A stretch of DNA of 64,000 nucleotides from Utricularia gibba (lineage: Eukaryota > Streptophyta > Magnoliopsida > Lamiales > Lentibulariaceae): the NCBI GenBank assembly GCA_002189035.1, contig NEEC01000041.1, forward strand, positions 62,001-126,000, read 5' to 3'. Position numbers and translations under genes: made by a program. Under the pieces are notes generated by a model. It was not told the origin of the DNA and did not search any database. It saw nothing but the letters and a program-made list of their open reading frames with translations. Positions 12,599 to 24,584 of the stretch are shown one piece after another. How positions within the stretch are numbered: position 1 is the stretch's first letter; each line of letters starts with the position of its first letter.

Positions 12599-13748
12599 GG
12601 ATATCTTGCAAATGTCATGTTGCACATAGCATACCGGAAGCTCGTTCCGAGCACATTTCGTGTTGAGAACTTGTTCGTCCGAGGAACAAATGCTCGATTG
12701 CCTTATATTAGCCTTAAGATGTGCAACGATGGCCACACGTTCGCGACGATGCGACTCGGGACACCCGACTCGATGCGAATGTGATTTTCGGCATGCAAGA
12801 CATATGTATTTCATGGGACGATGTGAATATTTGATTTCGAGATGATCATTTAAGATGCCATGGGTGTGTCCCTAGCCACAACCTCATGGTGGCCTCGTGC
12901 ACTCTTCGGTATCGAGTGGATATCTTGCAAATGGTGATGAGTCATGTTGCACATAGCATACCGTTTCGAAGCTCGTTCCGAGCCGGTCTTCTTTCGTGTT
13001 GAGAACTTGTTCGTCCGAGGAGGCACAAATGCTCGAAAGATTGCCTTATATTAGCCTTCAGATGTTGGCCATGCGACGATGCGACTCGTCGATGCGAATG
13101 TGATTTTCGGCATGCAAGACATATCATGGGACGATGTGAATCGAGATGATCATAAGATGCCATGGGTGTGTCCCTAGCCACAACCTCATGGTGGCCTCGT
13201 GCACTCTTCGGTATCGAGTGGATATCTTGCAAACATGTTGCACATAGCATACCGAAGCTCGTTCCGATGTGTGCACATGCTCGAAAGATTGCCTTATATT
13301 AGCCGTGCAACGAAGTTTCGCGACGATGCTCGTCGATGCGAATGTGATTTTCGGCATGCAAGACATATGTATTTCATGGGACGATGTGAATATTTGGATT
13401 TCGAGATGATCATTTAAGATGCCATGGGTGTGTCCCTAGCCACAACCTCATGGTGGCCTCGTGCACTCTTCGGTATCGAGTGGATATCTTGCAAACGGTG
13501 ATGAGTCATGTTGCACATACATAGCCGGAGCACACTTTCGTGTTGAGAACTTGTTCGTCCGAGGAGGCACAAATGCTCGAAAGATTGCCTTATATTAGCC
13601 TTAAGATGTGCAACGAAGTGGCCACCACGTTCGCGACGATGCGACTCGGGACACCGACTCGATGCGAATGTGATTTTCGGCATGCAAGACATATGTATTT
13701 CATGTGTCGCGAAAGCCATCATGGTGCCTCGTGCACTCTTCGGTATCG
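12599..13748 (+). repeat. Units with multiple in-order deletions
   Basis: Units start at 12599, 12918, 13220 and 13482 (319, 302, 262 and about 267 bp). The first carries ATACCGGAAGCTCG at 12631, where GTTTC has been reduced, and GAGCACATTTCG. The 13220 unit has GATGCTCGTCGATGCG near 13326. The order of consensus words is preserved throughout, so these are deletion products rather than shuffled copies. Confidence 0.92.
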
Positions 13749-14852
13749 ACTTGCAAATGGTGATGAGTCATGTTGCTGACCGGTAATGTGATTTTTGCAA
13801 ATGAAGACATATGTCGATGCGACATGGACATCATGTGTGAAATTTTTTCGAGATGATTCCATGAGCCAGACTCTTCGGTATCGCCGATGCCTGGGTGATG
13901 TCCTAGCCATCCCTGAGGCACTCTTCGGTATCGAGTGGATATCTTGCAAATGGTGACAAGATTGCCTTGCACATAGATGTGCCGACGAAGTGGCCACCAC
14001 GTTCGCGACGATGCGACTCGGGACACCCGACTCGATGCGAATGTGATTTTCGGCATGCAAGACATATGTATTTCATGTCTTCTTTCGTGTGTGAGAACTG
14101 ATGTTCGAGCCACAAATGCTTATGTTGAGACCTTGTTCGTCGATGCGACTCGGGGTCCGATTCTTGCAAACGGGCATGCACAGTGCAATGATTTCACACG
14201 TTGACGTGGATTCGGATGATCATTTAAGATTGCCTTATCATTAGCCTTCAAACATGCAACGAGTCATGTACACGTTCGATTTCGATTTCGACCGATTGGA
14301 TCCATGCGTGAGACATCATGTTCGTGCCTCTTCATGGAGGCATATTGCTCGAAAGATTGCGAGCCGGTGGGTTCGTGTTCGATGCCACAACCGTCCCTGA
14401 GGCACTCTTCGGTATCGAGTGGATATCTTGCAAATGGTGATGAGTCATGTTGCACATAGCATACCGTTTCGAAAGCTATTAGCCGGAGATCTCTTTCGAA
14501 GTGGCCACCACGTTCGCGACGATGCGACTCGGGACACCCGACTCGATGCGAATGTGATTTTCGGCATGCAAGACATATGTATTTCATGGGACGATGTGAA
14601 TATTTGACATTCGAGAAAGATCATCCTTATATGCCATTAGTCTCTTTCGTGTTGAGAACTTGTTCGTCCGAGGAGGCACAAATGCTCGAAGCCTTACCAC
14701 ACGTTCGCGACGATGCGACTCGGGACACCCGACTCGATGCGAATGTGATTTTCGGCATATGCATGGTGTGAAATCGAGATGATCATTTAAGATGCCATGG
14801 TGTGTCCCTAGCCACAACCTCATGTGGCCTCGTGCACTCTTCGGTATCGAGT
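13749..14852 (+). repeat. Heavily scrambled satellite
   Basis: Unit marks lie at 13749 (eroded), 13937, about 14163 and 14421. Positions 13770-13925 and 14080-14400 contain short satellite words separated by unfamiliar joints, for example CATTTAAGATTGCCTTATCATTAGCC at 14221-14246, a blend of both halves. Near-consensus islands lie at 13975-14080, 14500-14600 and 14650-14755. No gene or foreign sequence is recognisable. Confidence 0.85.
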
Positions 14853-15840
14853 GGATATCTTGCAAATGGTGATGAGTCATGTTGCACATAGCATACCGTT
14901 TCGAAGCTCGTTCCGAGCCGGTCTTCTTTCGTGTTGAGAACTTGTTCGTCCGAGGAGGCACAAATGCTCGAAAGATTGCCTTATATTAGCCTTAGATGTG
15001 CAACGAAGTGGCCACCACGTTCGCGACGATGCGACTCGGGACACCGACTCGATGCGAATGTGATTTTCGACATGCAAGACATATGTATTTCATGGGACGA
15101 TGCGAGATGATCATTTAAGATGCCATGGGTGTGTCCCTAGCCACAACCTCATGGTGGCCTCGTGCACTCTTCGGTATCGAGTGGATATCTTGCAAATGGT
15201 GATGAGTCATGTTGCACATAGCATACCGTTTCGAAGCTCGTTCCGAGCCGGTCTTCTTTCGTGTTGAGAACTTGTTCGTCCGAGGAGGCACAAATGCTCG
15301 AAAGATTGCCTTATATTAGCCTTATGTGCAACGAAGTGGCCACACGTTCGCGAAGACTCGGGACACCTGTCCGATGCCGGTCATTCTTTCCATGGGTGTG
15401 TCCCTAGCCACAACCTCATGGTGGCCTCGTGCACTCTTCGGTATCGAGTGGATATCTTGCAAATGGTGATGAGTCATGTTGCACATAGCATACCGTTTCG
15501 AAGCTCGTTCCGAGCCGGTCTTCTTTCGTGTTGAGAACTTGTTCGTCCGAGGAGGCACAAATGCTCGAAAGATTGCCTTATATTAGCCTTCAGATGTGCA
15601 ACGAAGTGGCCACCAACGACGAAGACGATGCGACACCACGTTCGCCGATCGACTCGGGACACCCGACTCGATGTGTTGAGAACTTGTTCGTCCGAGGAGG
15701 CACAAATGCTCGAAAGATTGCCTTATATTAGCCTTCATGCATGCGACATGTGTATTTCATGGGATCATTGTGAAGATTTGCCATGGGTGTGTCCCTAGCC
15801 ACAACCTCATGGTGGCCTCGTGCACTCTTCGGTATCGAGT
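14853..15840 (+). repeat. Partly intact satellite units
   Basis: Units start at 14853, 15183 and 15450 (330, 267 and 391 bp). The last is over-long because TGTTGAGAACTTGTTCGTCC to TTATATTAGCC occurs twice, at 15527-15588 and again at 15673-15732, separated by a rearranged piece of half A. This is a local partial duplication. Confidence 0.92.
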
Positions 15841-16358
15841 GGATATCTTGCAAACCATGGGTCATGTAGCACATATCATACCGTGTTCGACTCTCGATCG
15901 ATCGCGTGGGTCTTCATTTCGTGTGTGGTGAGAACTTGTGTTGTCACAGGCAGCATGCTCGAAAGATTGCCTTATATTAGCCTTTGATGTCGTGCGAAGA
16001 GCCGGTCTTCGCGACGATGCGACTCGGGACACCCGCACAAATGCGAATCGTGAAAGATGCTGCCTTATATTAGCCTTATTTGTGCGGACGAAGTGGCCGG
16101 ATTTCGTGTCGCGAGATGATGCGTGCACTCGGGACACACAACCTCGATGGAATTGTGTCGTGCTTTGCGGCATGCGACATGCGATGTCTTGCATGGGGTG
16201 TGAATATTTGGATCATCCATGAGATGATCATTTAAGATGCCATAGGTTCCGAGCCGGTCTTCCTTGTGTTTGAACCTCATGGTGGCCTCGTGCGACTCTT
16301 CGAATGCGAGTGGCCTTGCATAGCCTCATGTGGCCTCGTGCACTCTTCGGTATCGAGT
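15841..16358 (+). repeat. Heavily scrambled satellite
   Basis: About 500 bp in which satellite words are present but altered by substitutions as well as indels. GATTGCCTTATATTAGCC or a close form occurs twice, at 15965 and about 16061, roughly 96 bp apart. Words such as GAAGTGGCCGG and GGACACACAACCTCGATGG are mosaics. This is the region with the most point substitutions, so it may be the oldest material in the window. Confidence 0.85.
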
Positions 16359-17090
16359 GGATATCTTGCAAGGTGATGAGTCATTTGCACATAGCATACC
16401 GTTTCGAAGCTCGTTCCGAGCCGGTCTTCTTTCGTGTTGAGAACTTGTTCGTCCGAGGAGGCACAAATGCTCGAAAGATTGCCTTATATTAGCCTTCACA
16501 TGTGCGACGACGACCGGGACACCCGACTCGATGCGAATGTGATTTTCGGCATGCAAGACATATGTATTTCATGGGACGATGTGAAATTTGGATTTCGAGA
16601 TGATCATTTAAGATGCCATGGGTGTGTCCCTAGCCACAACCTCATGGTGGCCTCGTGCACTCTTCGGTATCGAGTGGATATCTTGCAAACGGTGACTGAT
16701 AGCATACCGTTTCGAAGCTCGTTCCGAGCCGGTCTTCTTTCGTTTGAGAACTTGTTCGTCCGATGCTCGAAAGATTGCCTTATATTAGCCTTTGTGCAAC
16801 GAAGTGGCCGTTCGCGACGACTCGGGACACCCGACTCGATGCGAATGTGATTTTTGGTGTCGAGATGACTTGATGCCATGGGTGTGTCCCTAGCCACAAC
16901 CTCATGGTGGCCTCGTGCACTCTTCGGTATCGAGTGGATATCTTGCACAATGCTCGAAAGATAGCCTTATATTAGCCTTAGATGTGCAACGAAGTGGCCA
17001 CCACGTTCGCGACGATGCGACTCGGACACCCGACTCGATGCGAATGTGATTTTCGGCATGCAAGACATATGTATTTCATGGGACGATGTG
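16359..17090 (+). repeat. Satellite units with deletions
   Basis: Units start at 16359, 16676 and 16936 (317 and 260 bp). The first has TCATTTGCACATAG at 16381, lacking a G. The second has the recurrent CGTCCGATGCTCG junction near 16759. The third lacks most of the first 100 bp of the unit, running from CTTGCACA straight to ATGCTCGAAAGAT. Confidence 0.93.
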
Positions 17091-17634
17091 AAATATTTCT
17101 TCATTTCGAGAGAATCTTATTCGTCCATGAGGTTGAGGTCCCTGCTCGAAAGATTGCCTTATATTAGCCTTCAGATGTGCAACGAAGTGGCCACCGTGCG
17201 ACTTCGCGACTCTTCGGATGATCACCATGGATATCGTGCAATCGAATGTGTGATGAGTCATGTTGCACATATCATAAGACATATTCCGAGCCGACTTCTG
17301 TTCGATGTTGAGATTTGTATCGTCCGATGCCATGGGTGTGTCCCTAGCCACAACAAATGCTCGTGCACTCATTCGGTATAGTTATAAGATCTTGCAAACG
17401 ATGCGACTCGGGACACACTCATGCGAATTGCGCACATATGCATACGACGTTTCGAAGACTCCGATCGAGTGGATATCTTGCAAATGGTGATTTCGGCGAT
17501 GTGAGAGACTTGTTCGTCCGAGAGAGGCACATGGGACGAAAGATTTTGTGATTCTTATATTTCATGCCGCAGATGCATGGGTGTGTCCCTAGCCACAACC
17601 TCATGGTGGCCTCGTGCACTCTTCGGTATCGAGT
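17091..17634 (+). repeat. Scrambled satellite with a half-length unit
   Basis: Eroded unit marks lie at 17229 and 17471. The 164-bp unit at 17471-17634 joins CAAATGGTGA directly to TTTCGGCGATG at 17490/17491. This fuses the start of the unit to ATGTGATTTTCGGC of the other half at the matching position. Flanking sequence, such as 17100-17145 and 17200-17310, is a mosaic of satellite words with substitutions. Confidence 0.85.
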
Positions 17635-20600
17635 GGATATCTTGCAAATGGTGATGAGTCATGTTGCACATAGCATACCGTTTCGAAGCTCGTTCCGAGC
17701 CGGTCTTCTTTCGTGTTGAGAACTTGTTCGTCGAGGAGGCACAAATGCTCGAAAGATTGCCTTATATTAGCCTTACAACGAAGTGGCCATTCGCGAATGC
17801 GACTCGGACACCCGACTCGATGCGAATGTGATTTTCGGCATGCAACCATTGATATGGGATGAATGTGGAATATTTGTTCGAGATGATCATTTAAGATGCC
17901 ATGGGACTCGATGAGCCACAACCAAGACGCCTCGTGGGACTCTTCGGTATCGAGTGATATCTTGCAAATGGTGATGAGTCATGTTGCACATATCATACCG
18001 TTTCGAAGCTCGTTCCGAGCCGGTCTTCTTTCGTGTTGAGAACTTGTTCGTCCGAGGAGGCACAAATGCTCGAAGTTTGCCTTATATTAGCCTTAAGATG
18101 TGCAACGAAGTGGCCACAACGTTCGCGACGATGCGACTCGGGACACCCGACTCGATGCGAATGTGATTTTCGGCATGCAAGACATATGTATTTCATGGGA
18201 CGATGTGAATTTGGATTTCGAGATGATCATTTAAGATGCCATGGGTGTGTCCCTAGCCACAACCTCATGGTGGCCTCGTGCACTCTTCGGTATCGAGTGG
18301 ATATCTTGCAAATGGTGATGAGTCATGTTGCACATAGCATACCGTTTCGAAGCTCGTTCCGAGCCGGTCTTCTTTCGTGTTGAGAACTTGTTCGTCCGAG
18401 GAGGCACAAATGCTCGAAAGATTGCCTTATATTAGCCTTAGATGTGCAACGAAGTGTTCGCGACGATGCGACTCGGGACACCCGACTCGATGCGAATGTG
18501 ATTTTCGGCATGCAAGACATATGTATTTCATGGGACGATGTGAAATTTGGATTTCGAGATGATCATTTAAGATGCCATGGGTGTGTCCCTAGCCACAACC
18601 TCATGGTGGCCTCGTGCACTCTTCGGTATCGAGTGGATATCTTGCAAATGGTGATGAGTCATGTTGCACATAGCATACCGTTTCGAAGCTCGTTCCGAGC
18701 CGGTCTTCTTTCGTGTTGAGAACTTGTTCGAGGAGGCACAAATGCTCGAAAGATTGCCTTATATTAGCCTTAGATGTGCAACGAAGTGGCCACACGTTCG
18801 CGACGATGCGACTCGGGACACCCGACTCGATGCGAATGTGATTTTCGGCATGCAAGACATATGTATTTCATGGGACGATGTGAAATTTGGATTTCGAGAT
18901 GATCATTTAAGATGCCATGGGTGTGTCCCTAGCCACAACCTCATGGTGGCCTCGTGCACTCTTCGGTATCGAGTGGATATCTTGCAAATGGTGATGAGTC
19001 ATGTTGCACATAGCATACCGTTTCGAAGCTCGTTCCGAGCCGGTCTTCTTTCGTGTTGAGAACTTGTTCGTCCGAGGAGGCACAAATGCTCGAAAGATTG
19101 CCTTATATTAGCCGATGTGCAACGAAGTGGCCACCACGTTCGCGACGATGCGACTCGGGACACCGACTCGATGCCATGCAAGACATATGTATTTCATGGG
19201 ACGATCGAGATGATCATTTAAGATGCCATGGGTGTGTCCCTAGCCACAACCTCATGGTGGCCTCGTGCACTCTTCGGTATCGAGTGGATATCTTGCAAAC
19301 GGTGATGAGTCATGTTGCACATAGAGCCGGTCTCTTTCGTGTTGAGAACTTGTTCGTCCGAGGAGGCACAAATGCTCGAAAGATTGCCTTATATTAGCCT
19401 TAAGATGTGCAACGAAGTGGCCACCACGTTCGCGACGATGCGACTCGGGACACCCGACTCGATGCGAATGTGATTTTCATGCAAGACATATGTATTTCAT
19501 GGGACGATGTGAAATTTGGATTTCGAGATGATCATTTAAGATGCCATGGGTGTGTCCCTAGCCACAACCTCATGGTGGCCTCGTGCACTCTTCGGTATCG
19601 AGTGGATATCTTGCAAATGGTGATGAGTCATGTTGCACATATCATATCAAGCTCGTGCTCCGAGTGTGTCTTCTTTCGTGTGTGAGGCTCGTGCAGGAGG
19701 CGAGTGCTCGAAGATTGCCTTATATTAGCCTTAGATGTGCAACGAAGTGGCGTTCGCGACGATGCGACTCGGGACACCGACTCGATGCGAATGTGCGGCA
19801 TGCAAGACATATGTATTTCATGGACGATGTGAATATTTGGATTCGAGATGATCATTTAAGATGCCATGGGTGTGTCCTAGCCACAACCTCATGGTGGCCT
19901 CGTGCACTCTTCGGTATCGAGTGGATATCTTGCAAATGGTGATGAGTCATGTTGCACATAGCATACCGTTTCGAAGCTCGTTCCGAGAGAACTTGTTCGT
20001 CCGAGGAGGCACAAATGCTCGAAAGATTGCCTTATATTAGCCTTAAGATGTGCAACGAAGTGGCCACCACGTTCGCGACGATGCGACTCGGGACACCCGA
20101 CTCGATGCGAATGTGATTTTCGGCATGCAAGACATATGTATTTCATGGGACGATGTGAATATTTGGATTTCGAGATGATCATTTAAGATGCCATGGGTGT
20201 GTCCCTAGCCACAACCTCATGGTGGCCTCGTGCACTCTTCGGTATCGAGTGGATATCTTGCAAAGGTGATGAGTCATGTTGCACATAGCATACCGTTTCG
20301 AAGCTCGTTCCGAGCCGGTCTTCTTTCGTGTTGAGAACTTGTTCGTCCGAGGAGGCACAAATGCTCGAAAGATTGCCTTATATTAGCCTTAAGATGTGCA
20401 ACGAAGTGGCCACACGTTCGCGACGATGCGACTCGGGACACCCGACTCGATGCGAATGTGATTTTCGGCATGCAAGACATATGTATTTCATGGGACGATG
20501 TGAATATTTGGATTTCGAGATGATCATTTAAGATGCCATGGGTGTGTCCCTAGCCACAACCTCATGGTGGCCTCGTGCACTCTTCGGTATCGAGTGGATA

Positions 20601-21280
20601 TCTTGCAAACGGTGATGAGTCATGTTGCACATAGCATACCGTTTCGAAGCTCGTTCCGAGCCGGTCTTCTTTCGTGTTGAGAACTTGTTCGTCCGAGGAG
20701 GCACAAATGCTCGAAAGATTGCCTTATATTAGCCTTAAGATGTGCAACGAAGTGGCCACACGTTCGCGACGATGCGACTCGGGACACCGACTCGATGCGA
20801 ATGTGATTTTCGGCATGCAAGACATATGTATTTCATGGGACGATGTGAAATTTTGGATTTCGAGATGATCATTTAAGATGCCATGGGTGTGTCCTAGCCA
20901 CAACCTCATGGTGGCCTCGTGCACTCTTCGGTATCGAGTGGATATCTTGCAAATGGTGATGAGTCATGTTGCACATAGCATACCGTTTCGAAGCTCGTTC
21001 CGAGCCGGTCTTCTTTCGTGTTGAGAACTTGTTCGAGGAGGCACAAATGCTCGAAAGATTGCCTTATATTAGCCTTAGATGTGCAACGAAGTGGCCACAC
21101 GTTCGCGACGATGCGACTCGGGACACCCGACTCGATGCGAATGTGATTTTCGGCATGCAAGACATATGTATTTCATGGGACGATGTGAATATTTGGATTT
21201 CGAGATGATCATTTAAGATGCCATGGGTGTGTCCCTAGCCACAACCTCATGGTGGCCTCGTGCACTCTTCGGTATCGAGT
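17635..21280 (+). repeat. Satellite block with frequent deletions
   Basis: Units start at 17635, 17956, 18299, 18635, 18975, 19286, 19604, 19923, 20251, 20596 and 20940. Spacings are 321, 343, 336, 340, 311, 318, 319, 328, 345, 344 and 341 bp. The units at 18635 and 20940 share the rare form GTTCGAGGAGG, which lacks four bases, although their neighbours differ. The 18975 unit has the recurrent GATGCCATGCAAG deletion near 19170. Confidence 0.95.
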
Positions 21281-21999
21281 GGATATCTTGCAAATGGTGA
21301 TGAGTCATGTTGCACATAGCATACCGTTTCGAAGCTCGTTCCGAGCCGGTCTTCTTTCGTGTTGAGAACTTGTTCGTCCGAGGAGGCACAAATGCTCGAA
21401 AGATTGCCTTATATTAGCCTTAAGATGTGCAACGAAGTGGCCACACGTTCGCGACGATGCGACTCGGGACACCGACTCGATGCGAATGTGATTTTCGGCA
21501 TGCAAGACATATGTATTTCATGGGACGATGTGAAGTCATTTGCACATAGCATTTCGAGATGATCATTTAAGATGCCATGGGTGTGTCCCTAGCCACAACC
21601 TCATGGTGGCCTCGTGCACTCTTCGGTATCGAGTGGATATCTTGCAAACGGTGATGAGTCATGTTGCACATATCATACCGTTTCGAAGCTCGTTCCGAGC
21701 CGGTCTTCTTTCGTGTTGAGAACTTGTTCGTCCGAGGAGGCACAAATGCTCGAAAGATTGCCTTATATTAGCCTTAGATGATGTGCAACGAAGTGGCCAC
21801 AAGACGTTCGCGACGATGCGACTCGGGACACCTTGCAAATGACTCGATGCGAATGTGATTTTCGGCATGCAAGACATATGTATTTCATGGGACGATGTGA
21901 ATATTTGGATTATGTATTTCGAGATGATCATTTAAGATGCCATGGGTGTGTCCCTAGCCACAACCTCATGGTGGCCTCGTGCACTCTTCGGTATCGAGT
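21281..21999 (+). repeat. Two over-long units with templated insertions
   Basis: The units at 21281 (354 bp) and 21635 (365 bp) contain inserted words copied from elsewhere in the same unit. GTCATTTGCACATAGCAT at 21535-21552 sits where ATTTGGATTTCGAG is expected. TTGCAAAT is inserted at 21833-21840 inside CACCC-GACTCG. TATGTAT is inserted at 21911-21917 inside GGAT-TTCGAG. A GAT duplication lies near 21779 and an AG insertion near 21802. The added bases account for the excess length of the second unit. Confidence 0.85.
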
Positions 22000-24584
22000 G
22001 GATATCTTGCAAACGGTGATGAGTCATGTTGCACATAGCATACCGTTTCGAAGCTCGTTCCGAGCCGGTCTTCTTTCGTGTTGAGAACTTGTTCGTCCGA
22101 GGAGGCACAAATGCTCGAAAGATTGCCTTATATTAGCCTTAAGATGTGCAACGAAGTGGCCACAACGTTCGCGACGATGCGACTCGGGACACCCGACTCG
22201 ATGCGAATGTGATTTTCGGCATGCAAGACATATGTATTTCATGGGACGATGTGAATATTTGGATTTCGAGATGATCATTTAAGATGCCATGGGTGTGTCC
22301 CTAGCCACAACCTCATGGTGGCCTCGTGCACTCTTCGGTATTTATCTTGCAAACGGTGATGAGTCATGTTGCACATAGCATACCGTTTCGAAGCTGTTCC
22401 GAGCCGGTCTTCTTTCGTGTTGAGAACTTGTTCGTCCGAGGAGGCACAAATGCTCGAAAGATTGCCTTATATTTAGCCTTAAGATGTGCAACGAAGTGGC
22501 CACACGTTCGCGACGATGCGACTCGGGACACCCGACTCGATGCGAATGTGATTTTCGGCATGCAAGACATATGTATTTCATGGGACGATGTGAATATTTG
22601 GATTTCGAGATGATCATTTAAGATGCCATGGGTGTGTCCCTAGCCACAACCTCATGGTGGCCTCGTGCACTCTTCGGTATCGAGTGGATATCTTGCAAAT
22701 GTGATGAGTCATGTTGCACATAGCATACCGTTTCGAAGCTCGTTCCGAGCCGGTCTTCTTTCGTGTTGAGAACTTGTTCGTCCGAGGAGGCACAAATGCT
22801 CGAAAGATTGCCTTATATTAGCCTTACGATGCGACTCGGGACACCGACTCGATGCGAATGTGATTTTCGGCATGCAAGACATATGTATTTCATGGGACGA
22901 TGTGAATATTTGGATTTCGCATTTAAGATGCCATGGGTGTGTCCCTAGCCACAACCTCATGGTGGCGACTCTTCGGTATCGAGTGGATATCTTGCAAACG
23001 GTGATGAGTCATGTTGCACATATCATACCGTTTCGAAGCTCGTTCCGAGCCGGTCTTCTTTCGTGTTGAGAACAGGAGGCACAAATGCAAAGATTGCCTT
23101 ATATTAGTTAAGATGTGCAACGAAGTGGCCACAACGTTCGCGACGATGCGACTCGGGACACCCGACTCGATGCGAATGTGATTTTCGGCATGCAAGACAT
23201 ATGTATTTCGACGATGTGAATATTTGGATTTCGAGATGATCATTTAAGATGCCATGGGTGTGTCCCTAGCCACAACCTCATGGTGGCCTCGTGCACTCTT
23301 CGGTATCGAGTGGATATCTTGCAAACGGTGATGAGTCATGTTGCACATAGCATACCGTTTCGAAGCTCGTTCCGAGCCGTCTTCTTTCGTGTTGAGAACT
23401 TGTTCGTCCGAGGAGGCACAAATGCTCGAAAGATTGCCTTATATTAGCCTTAAGATGTGCAACGAAGTGGCGAACTCGGGACACCCGACGATGCGTGTGA
23501 TTTTCGGCATGAAGACATATGTATTTCATGGGACGATGTGAAATTTTGGATTTCGAGATTCATTTAAGATGCGGGTGTGTCCCTAGCCACAACCTCATGG
23601 TGGCCTCGTGCACTCTTCGGTATCGAGTGGATATCTTGCAAATGGTGATGAGTCATGTTGCACATAGCATACCGTTTCGAAGCTCGTTCCGAGCCGGTCT
23701 TCTTTCGTGTTGAGAACTGCGTCCGAAGGCACAAATGAAAGATTGCCTTATATTAGCCTTATGTGCAACGAAGTGGCCACAACGTTCGCGACGATTCGGA
23801 CACCCGACTCGAATGTGATTTTCGGCATGCAAGACATATGTATTTCATGGGACGATGTGAAATTTTGGATTTCGAGATGATCATTTAAGATGCCATGGGT
23901 GTGTCCCTAGCCACAACCTGGTGGCCTCGTGCAATCGAGTGGATTTTGCAAATGGTGATGAGTCATGTTGCACATAGCATACCGTTTCGAAGCTCGTTCC
24001 GAGCCGGTCTTCTTTCGTGTTGAGAACTTGTTCGTCCGAGGAGGCACAAATGCTCGAAAGATTGCCTTATATTAGATGGCCACCACGTTCGCGACGATGC
24101 GACTCGGGACACCGACTCGATGCGAATGTGATTTTCGGCATGCAAGACATATGTATTTCATGGGACGATGTGAAGATGCCATGGGTGTGTCCTAGCCACA
24201 ACCTCATGGTGGCCTCGTGCACTCTTCGGTATCGAGTGGATATCTTGCAAACGGTGATGAGTCATGTTGCACATAGCATACCGTTTCGAAGCTCGTTCCG
24301 AGCCGGTCTACTTTCGTGTTGAGAACTTGTTCGTCCGAGGAGGCACAAATGCTCGAAAGATTGCCTTATATTAGCCTTAAGATGTGCAACGAAGTGGCCA
24401 CAACGTTCGCGACGATGCGACTCGGGACACCCGACTCGATGCGAATGTGATTTTCGGCATGCAAGACATATGTATTTCATGGGACGATGTGAATATTTGG
24501 ATTTCGAGATGATCATTTAAGATGCCATGGGTGTGTCCCTAGCCACAACCTCATGGTGGCCTCGTGCACTCTTCGGTATCGAGT
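22000..24584 (+). repeat. Satellite block with scattered deletions
   Basis: Units start at 22000, about 22340, 22686, 22985, 23312, 23629, 23941 and 24238. Spacings are about 340, 346, 299, 327, 317, 312, 297 and 347 bp. The unit at 22340 has lost part of its boundary word (GGTATTTATCTTGC). The units at 22985-23940 each carry several separate deletions of 3-20 bp. Confidence 0.95.

Noticed and set aside
12599-17634. Transposon insertion inside the scrambled zone
   Set aside because: No terminal repeats, target-site duplication, coding remnants or poly-A are seen; the scrambled sequence consists of satellite words.
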